NCBI GenBank assembly: GCA_023974075.1
Contig: JAMFTG010000117.1
Span: 176,501-240,500 of the forward strand
Origin: Chaenocephalus aceratus
Taxonomy: Eukaryota; Chordata; Actinopteri; Perciformes; Channichthyidae
Length of the DNA: 64,000 nt
Reading direction: 5' to 3'
The translations under genes and the position numbers were made by a program. The notes beneath the pieces are model-generated. The model made no database searches and was not told where the DNA came from. It saw only the letters and a list, made by a program, of their open reading frames with translations. Within the stretch, counting starts at the first letter, position 1. Each line of letters starts with the position of its first letter. Shown in pieces: positions 1-12,900 of the stretch.

Positions 1-590
1 ATGTTGGGGAGAGACAGGTTGGGTTGAAGGTCCAGGATGTTGGGGAGAGACAGGTTGGGTTGAGGTCCAGGATGTTGGGGAGAGACAGGTTGGGTTGAGG
101 TCCAGGATGTTGGGGAGAGACAGGTTGGGTTGAGGTCCAGGATGTTGGGGAGAGACAGGTTGGTTGAGGTCCAGGATGTTGGGGAGAGACAGGTTGGGTT
201 GAGGTCCAGGATGTTGGGGAGAGACAGGTTGGTTTGAGGTCCAGGATGTTGGGGAGAGACAGGTTGGTTTGAGGTCCAGGATGTTGGGGAGAGACAGGTT
301 GGGTTGAGGTCCAGAATGTTGGGGAGAGACAGGTTGGGTTGAGGTCCAGGATGTTGGGGAGGGACAGGTTGGGTTGAGGTCCAGGATGTTGGGGAGAGAC
401 AGGTTGGTTTGAGGTCCAGGATGTTGGGGAGAGACCGGTTGGTTGAGGTCCAGGATGTTGGGGAGAGACCGGTTGGTTGAGGTCCAGGATGTTGGGGAGA
501 GACAGGTTGGGTTGAGGTCCAGGATGTTGGGGAGAGACAGGTTGGTTGAGGTCCAGGATGTTGGGGAGAGACAGGTTGGTTGAGGAGGCT
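1..590. repeat. 35-bp minisatellite, about 17 copies
   Basis: Head-to-tail copies of a G-rich 35-bp unit (ATGTTGGGGAGAGACAGG then TTGGGTTGAGGTCCAGG) run from the first base of the window. Some copies are 33 or 34 bp because the GGG after the first TT is shortened. The array continues off the left edge, so its full length is unknown. A short ORF begins in its last copy, but its remainder has no recognisable domain and I do not call a gene. Confidence 0.95.
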
Positions 591-1118
591 TTGGCGATGT
601 TAAGCCTGATGTCTGTTTCTCAAAGTTCCATAAAGCGGTTGCAGTCATCAGTTGTAGGAGTGGTTGATGAGGGATCACTAGGCTTGAGCAACCGATGCAT
701 CGTGGAGAATAGGTGCTTGGGTTCGTTACGATGTGTCTCAATCAGATCGGAGTAGTCGGCTGACCTGGTCGCTCTCAGTGCCGAGGAACAGGCCTTCTGG
801 TGATCTCTGACAGAGAGCAGGTGGACAGGTCGGCCAGTCGTCCTGTATCTGCGCTCAAGCTTCCGACCCTCTGATCTGTGCGCTCTGAGCTGGTCAGTGT
901 ACCATGGGGCAGAGCGCCATGGACCACTCAGCTTACTTCAGGTGCCAGCCTGTCCAGGCACTCATGCAGGGTGTTATTATACCGGTGCACATGCTCTTCA
1001 AGTGAGAGTGCAGCATGGGGCCTGGACAGGGAAGAAGAGAGGGCAGACGTTAGCTGACTGTGGTCTGTGTCAAGCTCAGCACTCATTGTTCACTCACAGC
1101 TATGTGTGGTGTGTTCCA
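591..1118. other. Unassigned single-copy-looking sequence
   Basis: No gene, RNA or terminal repeat was recognised here. It follows the minisatellite and leads into the Pro/Gly/Glu-coding repeat. Codon-like structure on either strand is too weak to call an exon. Confidence 0.4.
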
Positions 1119-1422
1119 GCCAAGAGCAAACAACACATTCTGCTGGACCTGGACCTGGACCTGGACCTGGACCTGGACAGGGATCTGAAGAAGGACTTGG
1201 ACCTGGATCTGAACCGGAACCTGCTCCTGAACCTGGTCCTGGACCGGAACCTGGTCCTGAAACTGGTCCTGGACCGGAACCTGGTCCTGAACCTGGTCCT
1301 GCTCCTGAACCTGGTCCTGAACCTGGTCCTGAACCTGAACCTGGTCCTGAACCTGGTCCTGAACCGGAACCTGGTCCTGAACCTGTGTCCAGTAACCAGC
1401 TTACTGCCGGAGACCAGAACCA
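1119..1422 (+). other. Possible Pro/Gly/Glu-rich exon over a 6/12-bp repeat
   Basis: A CCTGGA/CCTGAA hexamer repeat (about 1141-1384) reads as a long GPGP...PEPGPEPG low-complexity stretch in one + frame. It is bounded by a plausible acceptor (GTGTTCCAG before 1119) and a plausible donor (AACCAG followed by GTGTGTGAG at 1423). The repeat is open in several frames, which lowers the coding evidence. No domain flanks it. It could be an upstream exon of the NLR gene or simply a microsatellite; I favour the latter. Confidence 0.2.
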
Positions 1423-1733
1423 GGTGTGTGAGTCTCTCTCTACCATCAGCCCTAACTGTATTCCACTGTCACAATATCCAATCTGTCCAGTTCAGGTCCA
1501 GGTTGTTTCTTTGTACCAGGGGGGAGACTTGGTTTGCAGACAAAATAAAAGGTATCCATCGTGACACAAGCTTCAAGCAACACAGACACACTGAAAACCA
1601 CTAGCACAGACAAAGCTGTTTTTAAACCTCTTGGTTCTACACCTTTAGGAAGATTAACCTCCGGGCCGAAGGAAGAAGCTGAAATTCAGGGGTGGGAGTC
1701 TTCATTAAACATGGAGTTAGACAGCCTCTGTAA

Positions 1734-2488
1734 TGGCGCGTTTCCACTGCAGCGGGTCGCTCGCTTTAAGCGTGGCGAGCCGTGCGGGGCCCGTTTTTGG
1801 TTGCGTTTCCACTTGGCCTAGTTTTGGCCCGGGGCTACTTTTTCACCTTTTTTCACCTAAATCGTGGTTCTAGGGCCAGGAACAACCAGGCTTAGTCGGG
1901 CTGAGTATGCTAAACTAGAGAGAGAATCGCTGGCAAGGGGCTACAACTACAACAAGATGAACATATTTGACCGTGATTTAATTGTAATACACGTTTCAAA
2001 ATGATGCCGAAGTAACAACACACTGATACCGGTTAGTAAAGACCATGAATTAATGCTTTGATGAGTCTGCAGACAGACGGCAGGCGAAACCCTTTTTAAA
2101 ATGCGTGTTTTCTGAATGGAGATCAGCTAAGCTAACGTTATATATGCTCCGACGGTCCACACTCACAACAACGGCCTACAGACATAAATAAAGCAGCGAC
2201 TGTATTCTCCATGACACAGGCAGTCTGTGGTTTGTACTTGTTTCACTTCTGTCTAGTTTCTGAACAGACATGAGGAGCTGTGAGCTCTGAGGGCTAACAG
2301 CTAACGGCTGTGTTGTTTTTTGGGGCGCTCATTGAAGATGACGTCACGGCTCCGCCTACACTGCGTTACTATAGTTACCGCCCCAGTTCCTAAACTGTAA
2401 TGGAAGCGCAGCATTAAAGTGAGCCGGGCCTAATAAGGCCTAACCAAACCGAGCGAGGCCGAGCGAGGCCTGAAGTGGAAACGCGCCA
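1734..2488. mobile_element. Harbinger-like non-autonomous DNA element (755 bp)
   Basis: The ends are perfect 15-bp inverted repeats (TGGCGCGTTTCCACT at 1734-1748 and its complement at 2474-2488), flanked on both sides by TAA. A 3-bp TWA-type duplication is typical of PIF/Harbinger elements. No transposase ORF is present, so it would need a partner enzyme. The distal part (about 2140-2425) recurs at 25760-26037. Confidence 0.8.
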
Positions 2489-2549
2489 TAACTGTCTGAT
2501 GAGCAGGGGCTCCAGGTTTAGCCGTGACTCACCATTCAGTCTGCTAGAC

Positions 2550-3347
2550 CAGGGGTTCCCACACGTTGCCATGCCAAGGACCCCCATATAGCATTATTCT
2601 CTGGCGGGGACCCCCTGTTCAATTTAAAAAAAAAATGATGAGTACATTATGATGGAAAATATGACATTATGACAATTAATTTTCTTAATATATATTTATA
2701 CTAATAATTAATAATCAGTTATTCTTCTAAAAAAAATGTGTATTTATCTTTTGTTTCTCATTCATTACATTCATTGTGTCTTCTGGTATAAACATTCTTA
2801 GCACAATATTCAACAGTAAACATATTTTAAAGCATTTTTAAAGTGATTTCTGTCTTTATAATATTATATAATCTTGAACAGTAATATGAACAATTAACAT
2901 TTATTTTTATCATTTTTGAAAGCTACTTATGCCTTAATAATATTATATATAATATTCAACAGTAATATTAACAATAAACATATTTATATTCATATATATA
3001 AACAACAATATTTGCTACATCCGTGCTCTCATCCAGCTGCAGAGCGAAATGTTCACTCGCTCTCACTTGCTCCAAAAGCTGAGCAGATACTCAGTTTCAC
3101 TCTCAGTAGCGGCAGCTCGATTCTGATTGGCTTGAAGGCGGTCGTGTGATTTAAAAAAAATGTTATAAATAGAAAATATTAAAAGATTGGCATCAAAGGA
3201 CACATATATTGATAGATATGCAGTAATTACAACAAAAAAACTTTAAAAAAATAAGAAAGTTCCCCTTTTCCTCAAACTTTGCGTGACCCCCCTGGCGCCC
3301 CCTGGCGGCCCCGCGGGGGGTCGGGGCCCCCACTTTGAAAAACACTG
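2550..3347. mobile_element. hAT non-autonomous element (798 bp) with perfect 8-bp TSD
   Basis: It starts CAGGGGTTCCCAC and ends with the imperfect complement TTTGAAAAACACTG. It is flanked by TGCTAGAC at 2542-2549 and again at 3348-3355. CAG-type ends with an 8-bp duplication are the hAT signature. The interior is AT-rich with no transposase, and the right subterminal part is very GC-rich. It lies 61 bp from the preceding Harbinger-like element. Confidence 0.9.
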
Positions 3348-3686
3348 TGCTAGACCACTTTATGATCTGACTGAGACCGTTTCTGCTCTTTAAAGTCAGG
3401 TTACCAAGACATGAAAGAAAAAGACAGAATTGACTGTGCTGACGGTCTTCAAGTTTAGGATTGACTTCCTGAATGTCTTTCTTGAAGTCTAAGGTATTAA
3501 AACAAGTTTAGAACCGATTAGGGCATTTACTAACTCCACATCTGAATCAAAGCCATCCAAAGTCACATGGCAGCTGTCCTTTGGAACCCGAAGGCCTGTT
3601 ATGGTTTTCAAAAGTACAAAAATACAATACAACAACATATTGTTCTGTAAGATAAATATTTCTTTCTTGGTATCTTTGCTCTGCAG
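3348..3686. other. Sequence upstream of the PYD exon
   Basis: No repeat end or additional exon was recognised. The segment ends in a pyrimidine-rich tract and CTGCAG that serves as the acceptor for the PYD exon, so it is probably intron or 5' flank. I could not identify a promoter or an upstream non-coding exon with confidence. Confidence 0.4.
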
Positions 3687-3969
3687 GGAGAAAAGATGGA
3701 GACACCTAGAAAAGTCCTATTAACAACTTTAAACAATTTGGAGAAAAAGGACTTAAAAACATTCAAGTGGTACCTGGCGGAGGAGGTCCTAAAATTCCCA
3801 GGAATCCCAAAGAGTGAACTCGAGAAAGCAGCAGACCGGATGGACACAGTGGATCTGATGTTTCTGTACTACGGCATACACACCATTAAAGTGACCATAG
3901 AAGTTTTGAAAGAGATCCCGAGGAATGATCTTGTCAAGAAATTATCAGAATTCCCATCAGACCCTGAAG
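3687..3969 (+). other. PYD exon of the NLR gene
   Basis: An acceptor (CTGCAG at 3681-3686) precedes GGAGAAAAG and the ATG at 3696. The 91 complete codons form a pyrin-type death fold, with typical features such as [16 protein letters not shown] and a later helix ending in [10 protein letters not shown]. The donor GTAGGT starts at 3970, leaving phase 1. PYD domains pair with ASC-type adaptors in inflammasomes; a role here is inference. The ORF runs past the donor to 4010, but that tail is intronic. Confidence 0.85.
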
Positions 3970-6900
3970 GTAGGTCTTTAAAAAAGAGTTTACTAAATAT
4001 ATATATATAACTTTTTTTATTTTTCACTCCTGATATACCCCTCAGAGAACCATCACCTCCACATGGTGTTGGGGCTGAGGTACCCCTGAAAGCAGAGAGG
4101 TTCCAGGTGAGGGGTAGTCAAACCTTTATAGATCAGCATGTTAGGAAGCCAATGACCTTTCCTGGGTTAGGAAGTTTGGCTTTCGGTCAAATTGTCCAAA
4201 ATATATCGCCTTTCGTCTCTTCCTACCCACAATTCCTTAACCTCTGTGAAACATGTTGGGGTTAATGATAGGAAGATTCATCAGGACTTAGGAAAAGAAA
4301 CTGCCGTGCTTTGAGAGTCCGACCGCACTGACACTATCCAACGTCATTATGATTAGTAGCCGATGCTATTAAGAAGGAGAAGACGCTTTGTTTCATCCCA
4401 AAGGGGAAATTCAGCTCAGTTGTTCACTCGGTCGTGGTAACACACAGTACGATACACACACATGCACAGGACGGGTGAGAGAGGCCTGAGCAAAACAGGC
4501 GGCCAGTCTGTCCAGCGCCAGGGAGCCGTTGGGGGTTCTGTGCCTTGCTCAAGGGCAGGAGGTGAACTGGCACCTCTCCAGGAACCAGTCTACACTCCGT
4601 ATTATTTTGGTCCGATCGGGACTCCAACCGGCGACCCTTCGGTTCCCAACACAAATTCCTGCAGACTGCGCCACTTAAACACTCTGCTGCATTGGCTGGG
4701 AATCTAACCGGGCATCCGGGTGAGAATTCTACCACTGAACCACCAATGCTATATTAACGAGTTCATCCTGGTGGGACATTGGAGATATGTAATACAAATG
4801 GGTGATGCTAAAAGCCAGCGTTGGGGAGGGGATGGCTCAAAGGAATGACCAGAAAGTCATCAGTGAGTCCTTGAGTGCTACGTTTTCCCAGGAAACGGCC
4901 ATTTCTGTTTGGAATGAGGTTCGTCCTGCCGAACTGTCAGATCTCTCAGGAGGAGGAGTCATGGATAAACCCCGGCTGTTTCCCACAGTGTAGGTTAGCT
5001 GCTGACTCAGTCTCAGGATGTTGAATGGGACTGTCCTAGTCATTACTAATGGCCCAGCCGCCTACAGGTGGAAGGGGGTATTATTTGCCGTCCTACATGA
5101 CTTGGTGAGGAAGGGACAGGTTATTACTGGGACCCCCCAGGGTGTCTTGTAGATGGTAGGCTACTGCAGGAGTATACTGCAACACAGTAAGAGCCATCCA
5201 CTTCCTGTATAGCTGGAGAGAGAGCTGTGTCCACACCCTCAGTGGGTGTTGGGGTCTGCTGGTAGCAGCAGGAATACGAGTCAGTCAGGTTTAGGGCCAT
5301 GGTTCTCTGTGGGAGAACTGATGGTTCTCTGTGGGGTGGAACTTATACTGGACAATGTACGGATAAATATGCAACAAGATCCAGTGACTTGATCTGAGGA
5401 AAATAACCTGCTATTTTGTCAGAAATGGGTCCAATTAGAAGGAAATCTTTTGATGTGTCTTTCGTGTAAATGTCTTTCTTATTCACTCAGATATTCTCAC
5501 GAAGTGCCAAGGTGAACTCAAATCAAAACTGAAGGAAACATTTGAAATTTTCACATCTATGGACAAATATGAACCCCTACATAAAATCTACACGGAGATT
5601 TACATCACCAGGGGAGACACCACAGAGGTCAACAAGGAACATGAGATCAGACAGATCGAACAAGCATCCAGTAAACCAGACAGACCAGAAACACCCATCA
5701 GACAAGAAGACCTCTTTAAAGGCTCAACTGAAAGAGGTAAACCAATCAGAGCAGTGCTGACAATGGGAGTGGCTGGCATTGGGAAAACAGTCTTAACACA
5801 GAAGTTCACTCTGGACTGGGCTGAAGGCAAAGCCCACCAGGACATCCAGTTCATATTTCCATTCACCTTCAGAGAGCTGAATGTGGAGAGTGATGAAAAG
5901 TACAGCTTGGTGGAACTCGTTCATCACTTCTTCCCTGAAACCAAAGACGCAGGAATCTGCAGGTTCGATCAGTTCCCGGTCGTGTTCATCTTTGACGGTC
6001 TGGATGAGAGTCGACTTCCTCTGAACTTCCTCAAAACTAAGATCCTGACTGATATCACAGAGTCCACCTCAGTGGATCGGTTGCTGACAAACCTCATCAA
6101 GGGGAAGCTGCTTCCCTCTGCTCGCCTCTGGATAACCACACGCCCTGCAGCAGCCAATCAGATCCCTCCTGAGTGTGTGGACATGATCACAGAGGTCCGA
6201 GGGTTCACTGACCCACAGAAGGAGGAGTACTTCAGGAAGAGATTCACAGATCAGGAGCAGGCCGGCACCATCATCTCCCACATCAAGACCTCACGAAGCC
6301 TCCACATCATGTGCCACATCCCAGTCTTCTGCTGTATCTCTGCTTCAGTTCTGGAGAGCATGTTGAAAACTGAGGGAGGAGAGCTGCCCAAGACCCTGAC
6401 TGAGATGTACATCCACTTCCTGGTGGTTCAGGCCAAAGTGAAGAACGTCAAGTATGATGGAGGAGCTGAGACAGATCCAGAGAGCAGGAAGATGATGGAG
6501 GCTCTGGGGAAACTGGCTTTTGAGCAGCTGCAGAAAGGCAAACTGATCTTCTATAAGTCCGACCTGACAGAGTGTGGCATCGATATCAAAGCAGCCTCAG
6601 TGTACTCAGGAGTGTTCACACAGGTCTTTAAAGAGGTGAGAGGAACGTACAAGAACAAGGTGTTCTGCTTCGTCCATCTGAGCGTTCAGGAGTTTCTGGC
6701 TGCTCTTCATGTCCATCTGACCTTCATCAACTCTGGAGTCAACCTCATGGCCCCCTGGTGGTCTAAAGTCTTCAGACGAAAACCTAAACATCTCTACCAG
6801 AGTGCTGTGGACCAGGCCTTACAGAGTCCAAACGGACACCTGGACTTGTTCCTCCGCTTCCTCCTGGGTCTTTCACTGCAGAACAATCAGACCTTATTAC

Positions 6901-9900
6901 ACGACCTGCTGACACAGACAGGAAGTAGCTCACAGACCAACCAGAAAACAGTGAAATACATCAAGAGAAAGATAGGAAAGAACCCGTCTCCGGAGAAAAG
7001 CATCAACCTGTTCCACTGTCTGAATGAACTGAATGATCGTTCTCTAGTGGAGGTGATCCAACAGTCCCTGAGTTCAGGAAGTCTCTCCACAGAGGATCTG
7101 TCTCCTGGTCAGTGGTCAGCTCTGGTCTTCATCTTGCTGTCATCAAAAGAAGATCTGGACGTGTTTGACCTGAAGAAATACTCTGCTTCAGAGGAGGCTC
7201 TTCTGAGGCTGCTGCCAGTGGTCAAAGCCTCCAGGAAGGCTCTGTAAGTGGAGATACATCTATATTAACTAGGAACAGTTTGAGACATGAGAATAAAACT
7301 GTTTGTGTTCACTGCTGATCTTTCCCCAGGCTGAGTGGCTGTGAGCTGTCAGAGAGAAGCTGTGCAGCTCTGTCCTCAGTCCTCAGCTCCCAGTCCTCCA
7401 GTCTGAGAGATCTGGACCTGAGTAACAACGACCTGCCGGATTCAGGAGTGAAGAAGCTATCTGCTGGACTGGAGAGTCCTCACTGTGAACTGGAGACTCT
7501 CAGGTCAGAGTTCAGCCGACATGTTAACCGTCATTTCTATCGACTAATTTCCAGTTTTATCTAATTGGTTAATAATACATTTAGATTTTCCTTTGGCTTG
7601 TTGTTTATTTTTGTTCTTCAAAAAACCATAAAACCATGATAACAATCTTATTATATTTGAAGACAGATGGCGTCACTTATCTACATCTCAATGTATCTGA
7701 CTGATTGACCAACCCAAACATGCACAGACGAACAGATGGTATCATTTGACAAAGGAACTAGAAAAGATTGTATGTTGAAACCTTGCGCTCAATCACATTT
7801 ATTATTAACCTATTTAGCGCGAAGGCCCCCGCCCGCGGGGCTGCTGGTTTTTTTTCCACGAAACTGTGTCTCAGGGCTTCTTAACATTTAAAACCTATTA
7901 ATGTGTCATACCCACTTAACGGGAAGAAACTCAGCTAACTGACGATACAAACAATTTGTACCGAAACCAAACACAATTCTCACAAGAATCGTCTAAATGA
8001 GCCCTGAGCGAAAAGATGCTAACACACTTAGCACAGAACTAATGGTAAAATACCCTTGTTACTTATCGGATCTGCAAAAATAAGATATCGATTAGCAAGC
8101 TGAAATTCAACAGATTCCAGAAATATAAAAATATAAGTATCATCACTGAGCGATCAAAACTCGTGACAGGGGAAGCAAACCCAGACATCACAGCAAGTAG
8201 CTTTACGGAGCAAACACGGACATTGTCTTACCTTAGCTGTTGTTCTGATCAAAAGTCGTGTTCAATGGCATTAAAACGATAAAAACGCGGCTGAAGGTTA
8301 ATCCATAGGTTAATCCAATGTATCTGTGTCACTTTGAAATGATTACTGATAATCCATCTTCAGATTTATATCAAAAACTGAGTTTTACCCTTGTTATGTA
8401 TTAATTTATTTCAAGGTTAACTGGCTGCAAGCTGTCAGAGAGAAGCTGTGCAGCTCTGTCCTCAGTCCTCAGCTCCCAGTCCTCCAGTCTGAGAGATCTG
8501 GACCTGACTAACAACGACCTGCAGGATTCAGGAGTGAAGCTGCTGTCTGCTGGACTGGAGAGTCCACACTGTGAACTGAAGACTCTCAGGTCAGAGTTCA
8601 GCCGACATGTTAACCGTCATTTATATCGACTAATTTCCAGTTTTATCTAATATTGGTTAATAATACATTTAGATTTTCCTTTGGCTTGTTGTTTATTTTT
8701 GTTCTTCAAAACAATAAACCATAAAACCATGATAACAATCTTATTATTATTGAATATTTGAAGACAGATGGCGTCACTTATCTACATCTCAATGTATCTG
8801 ACTGATTGACCAACCCAAACATGCACAGACAAACAGATGGTATCATTTGACAAAGGAACTAGAAAAGATTGTATGTTGAAACCTTGCGCTCAATCACATT
8901 TATTATTAACCTGTTTAGCGCGAAGGCCCCCGCCCGCGGGGCTGCTGGTTTTTTTCCACGAAACTGTGTCTCAGGGCTTCTTAACATTTAAAAACCTATT
9001 GATGTGTCATACCCACTTAACGGGAAGAAACTCAGCTAACTGACGATACAAACAACTTTTACCGAAACCAAACACAATTCTCACAAGAATCGTCTAAATG
9101 AGCCCTGAGCGAAAAGATGCTAACACACTTAGCACAGAACTCACGGTAAAATACCCTTGTTACTTATTTGATCTGCAAAAATAAGATATCGATTAGCAAG
9201 CTGAAATTCAACAGATTCCAGAAATATAAGTATCATCACTGAGCGATCAAAACTCGTGACAGGGGAAGCAAACCCAGACATCACACCAAGTAGCTTTACG
9301 GAGCAAACACGGACATTGTCTTACCTTAGCTGTTGTTCTGATCAAAAGTTGTGTTCAATGGCATTAAAACGAGAAAAACGCGGCTGAAGGTTAATCCATA
9401 GGTTAATCCAATGTATCTGTGTCACTTTGAAATGATTACTCATAATCCATCTTCAGATTTATATCAAAAACTGAGTTTTACCCTTGTTATGTATTAATTT
9501 ATTTCAAGGTTAACTGGCTGCAAGCTGTCAGAGAGAAGCTGTGCAGCTCTGTCCTCAGTCCTCAGCTCCCAGTCCTGCAGTCTGAGAGATCTGGACCTGA
9601 GTAACAACGACCTGCAGGATTCAGGAGTGAAGAAGCTATCTGCTGGACTGGAGAGTCCTCACTGTGAACTGGAGACTCTCAGGTCAGAGTTCAGCTTTTT
9701 ATTTTCTAGCAGTTCAATTCTTTTCATCCAGCTTTTTGTTCATGTTGATGAAGACGGTCCACCTCTGTATGATTTTCCTGCTGACGTGACTTTTTAAAGC
9801 ACTGAGTTTACTGTATTCCCTGGTTCCAGTCTGTCAGGCTGTCTGGTCTCAGAGGAAGGCTGTGTTTCTCTGGCTTCAGCTCTGAGATCCAACCCCTCCC

Positions 9901-12900
9901 ATCTGAGAGAGCTGGACCTGAGCTACAATCATCCAGGAGACTCAGGAGAGAAGCTGCTGTCTGCTGGACTGGAGGATCCACTCTGGAGACTGGACACTCT
10001 CAGGTATGGACACAAAGATAGCAGGTTCTTCATATGTTTCTAATGTAATCTCTTTCATCTCTGGTCTTCCATCATGAAGGACGTCTCATTTCCCTTGATT
10101 ATGCTCACTGCAGTGAGTTCACCTTGAAGTCTTATTACATGGGAACAGCCGTTCAGTCCAAACATCAGAACCACTGGCTTCCTGGCTCTAGGGAGGATAA
10201 TGATGGTCCGTTTATGGATTTGGTTCTGACTGAGATATCTCACCAACTGCTAAACGTGTTGAGATGAGATTCTATTTGACATTTTAGATTCCCAGAGGGA
10301 CGATCCAGACTTTTCCACCTGCACCACCGTGACATATGATTGAATTGTTCTTCTTCCTCTTCTTCTCTCAAGTGCATGAGTCGGAAGAAGCAGAGTGGAT
10401 TTTCTATCCTTTTTAGACTTTTCATGTCTTTAACCCGTTCAGCCCCGAGCCTGTTTTCCAGGTCTCAGGCTCGAAAATTACTTTCCCAGAACAAATGACC
10501 ATATCTTCTAAAAGGGGAAAATGAATAATCTTTTTTCTCAAAGCAATGATAAACCTGTGAGTTGGATGTAGAAGAGTCAGAATCAATATAGATGTTTTTA
10601 TTCTAAAGTAAATTCAGATTGAACATGGTAAAAACAATTAAATTATAGAGTCCGTCCAAAAAGAAAAAACCTTACTTATAGTAAAAACCCACCCTTGCAT
10701 GATGGTAAGGTAGACTAAAAGCTTTAGGAATCCAAACTACAACATATCATAAGTACCCTGTATCAAGATTGATGCAAATCAACACTTGCTATTTTTAATT
10801 TACCAATTGATTAATTCATGGGTATGGCTTTTTATCTTCACTTATTTATCAAGTCAATTGAAGTTCTTTAAATGTGCGCTTATAATAAGTGTGTTTGTGT
10901 AAACTCACTCATTCCCGTTGATTCCCTTCCCCTCTCCTCTGGTTTATCTCAAGCCGCGACCCCGGCCACCACATCTCCTCTGATTCTGACTCCTCCCCCT
11001 TTATCCATCAGCTGTTGAATCCATTCGCTGTAAGTCTTTGAGGCAGCCATCTGCCCAGCTACATCTGCAGCCCCCCTCATGCCGCTGTTCTTGCACTGCC
11101 TTGCCTTTCATCTCCTCCTTCACAGTCTCTCTGCGGCTTTATGGAGGGCGCATTCTGCTCTCGTGTCCCACACTTTGCTCTTGTGCCCATCTGGTGGCTC
11201 AGCTTGGAACTTCATGCCTGATGAGAGCAGATCTCTGCCTGTCAGCAAGCTGTTTGGTTCTGGATGCCACAGGTGGAGATAGTTCTGGATGCAGTTGTTA
11301 TTGTTGTTGTTGGTTCAGCTCTGGTTCTCTGTCTGGTCTATTGAGAAGCAGCAGTCTCCTGGTTGGGATAGGCCTTTGTTTGCTCAGCGGATCGGGGTCT
11401 TAGCCGTCTGACAGGCAGAGAGAGAGAGTCCAGGTCTCGGGACGCATTACCTATAGAAATTCTAGCACACTGAGGTTAAATAAATCCAACCCGTTCCACT
11501 CTGTCTCTTTCTAATCATACTATTGGTGTCAGCAGTAAACTGCCATCTGAACAACACCATTAATGTCTACTAATGATATTACAAAAACTCCCTCTAATAA
11601 TCGTTTCATCCATTGTGACATATTTACCCAAGCTAAGTTTTTCAACACCCACATGTTTCCAGCATCGCAGATCTCACACACTATGAAAGAACCTCCCTGT
11701 ACTTAAAGATCCCACTGCTTGGTAGAACAATAGTAAACCTGCAGAGCACTCCAATCAGATCACAGTCATGTCATTTGACCCAAGTGTAGGACCATGTCGT
11801 TCCTAAAAATGTTAGCAAACACCAAACTCCAACTACAACATTTATAGAGAAATTGATTTAGCAAAATGAAATGTTATGTAATTCAAAATGTGACAAAAGA
11901 ACAATGATTTGTCTTTCACAAGATAGTGGTCTAACAGAATGACTCCTGACCTCATGGGGTCAAATGACCTGAACATGTGGCCTGAAGACCAAAAGGACCT
12001 CTCACTCATTAACCCAATGGACTCTCAGAGATGAGATCCAGCCATGAGGTGGCTGACCTTAAAATGAACTGTGCCAAATAAACCACATGCGTGTGGGTAG
12101 ATTATATTTTACACAATATAACACACAACAACACTACATTAAGACAATAACCACTCAAACGAGCCTTGGTGAAAAGCATAAAACACAAAACAACTGAATC
12201 TACTCTCATTGTTCGTGTACATCTTTACTCCCACTATTCCACCATCAGTATGCCCACTGGCTGGCCCACTAGCTTAGCAGTATAGCACTGGCCTCATGTG
12301 AGTGGGGGGAGGGGAGGGGAACACTCAACACATGTATATAAACCACACTGCTTGGAGACTGAGTTCAATACAAATTAAAGGATAATCACTGATCAGCAGT
12401 AAGTAGGGGACCAACAAGCATGCTTCCTCCTGCTCCCTTCGGACACAGAGGATTCATTATTATGATGGACATTGATAAATACTTTATTCTAACAATACGC
12501 TGTTCTGTTTCTCACATGTGTCCTCTCCAGGCTGGAGCACGGTGGAGAGCAGAGGATCAGAGCAGGTCTGAGGAAGTGTAAGTGTGGATCAGCTTCTCTC
12601 TGCAGACACAGAGGATGGAGGTGGTAGTTGTTCATTAGAACAGTGGTTCTCAACCTGTGGTTGAGGTATTATTTTATCACGTGCCACTGGTGGTACGCGA
12701 GCTCCCACTAGGTGGTACGCGAAGGAATCTGAAATATTAAAAAATATTTATTTAAATGTTTATTTTATTTTTTATTATTATTCCTTCGGCAGGTAACGTC
12801 TCCCCGTTACCTGCCGAAGGAAGCCATGCACGCAACGCAGCCCCGTTCCCTTAACTCCAGGTGACGTTCTGCCGCTTTCCTCCGTGGTGCTGATCGTCTC

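Noticed and set aside
4440..4740. A tRNA gene on the minus strand
   Set aside because: Only B-box-like similarity; no closed cloverleaf. It fits a SINE better.
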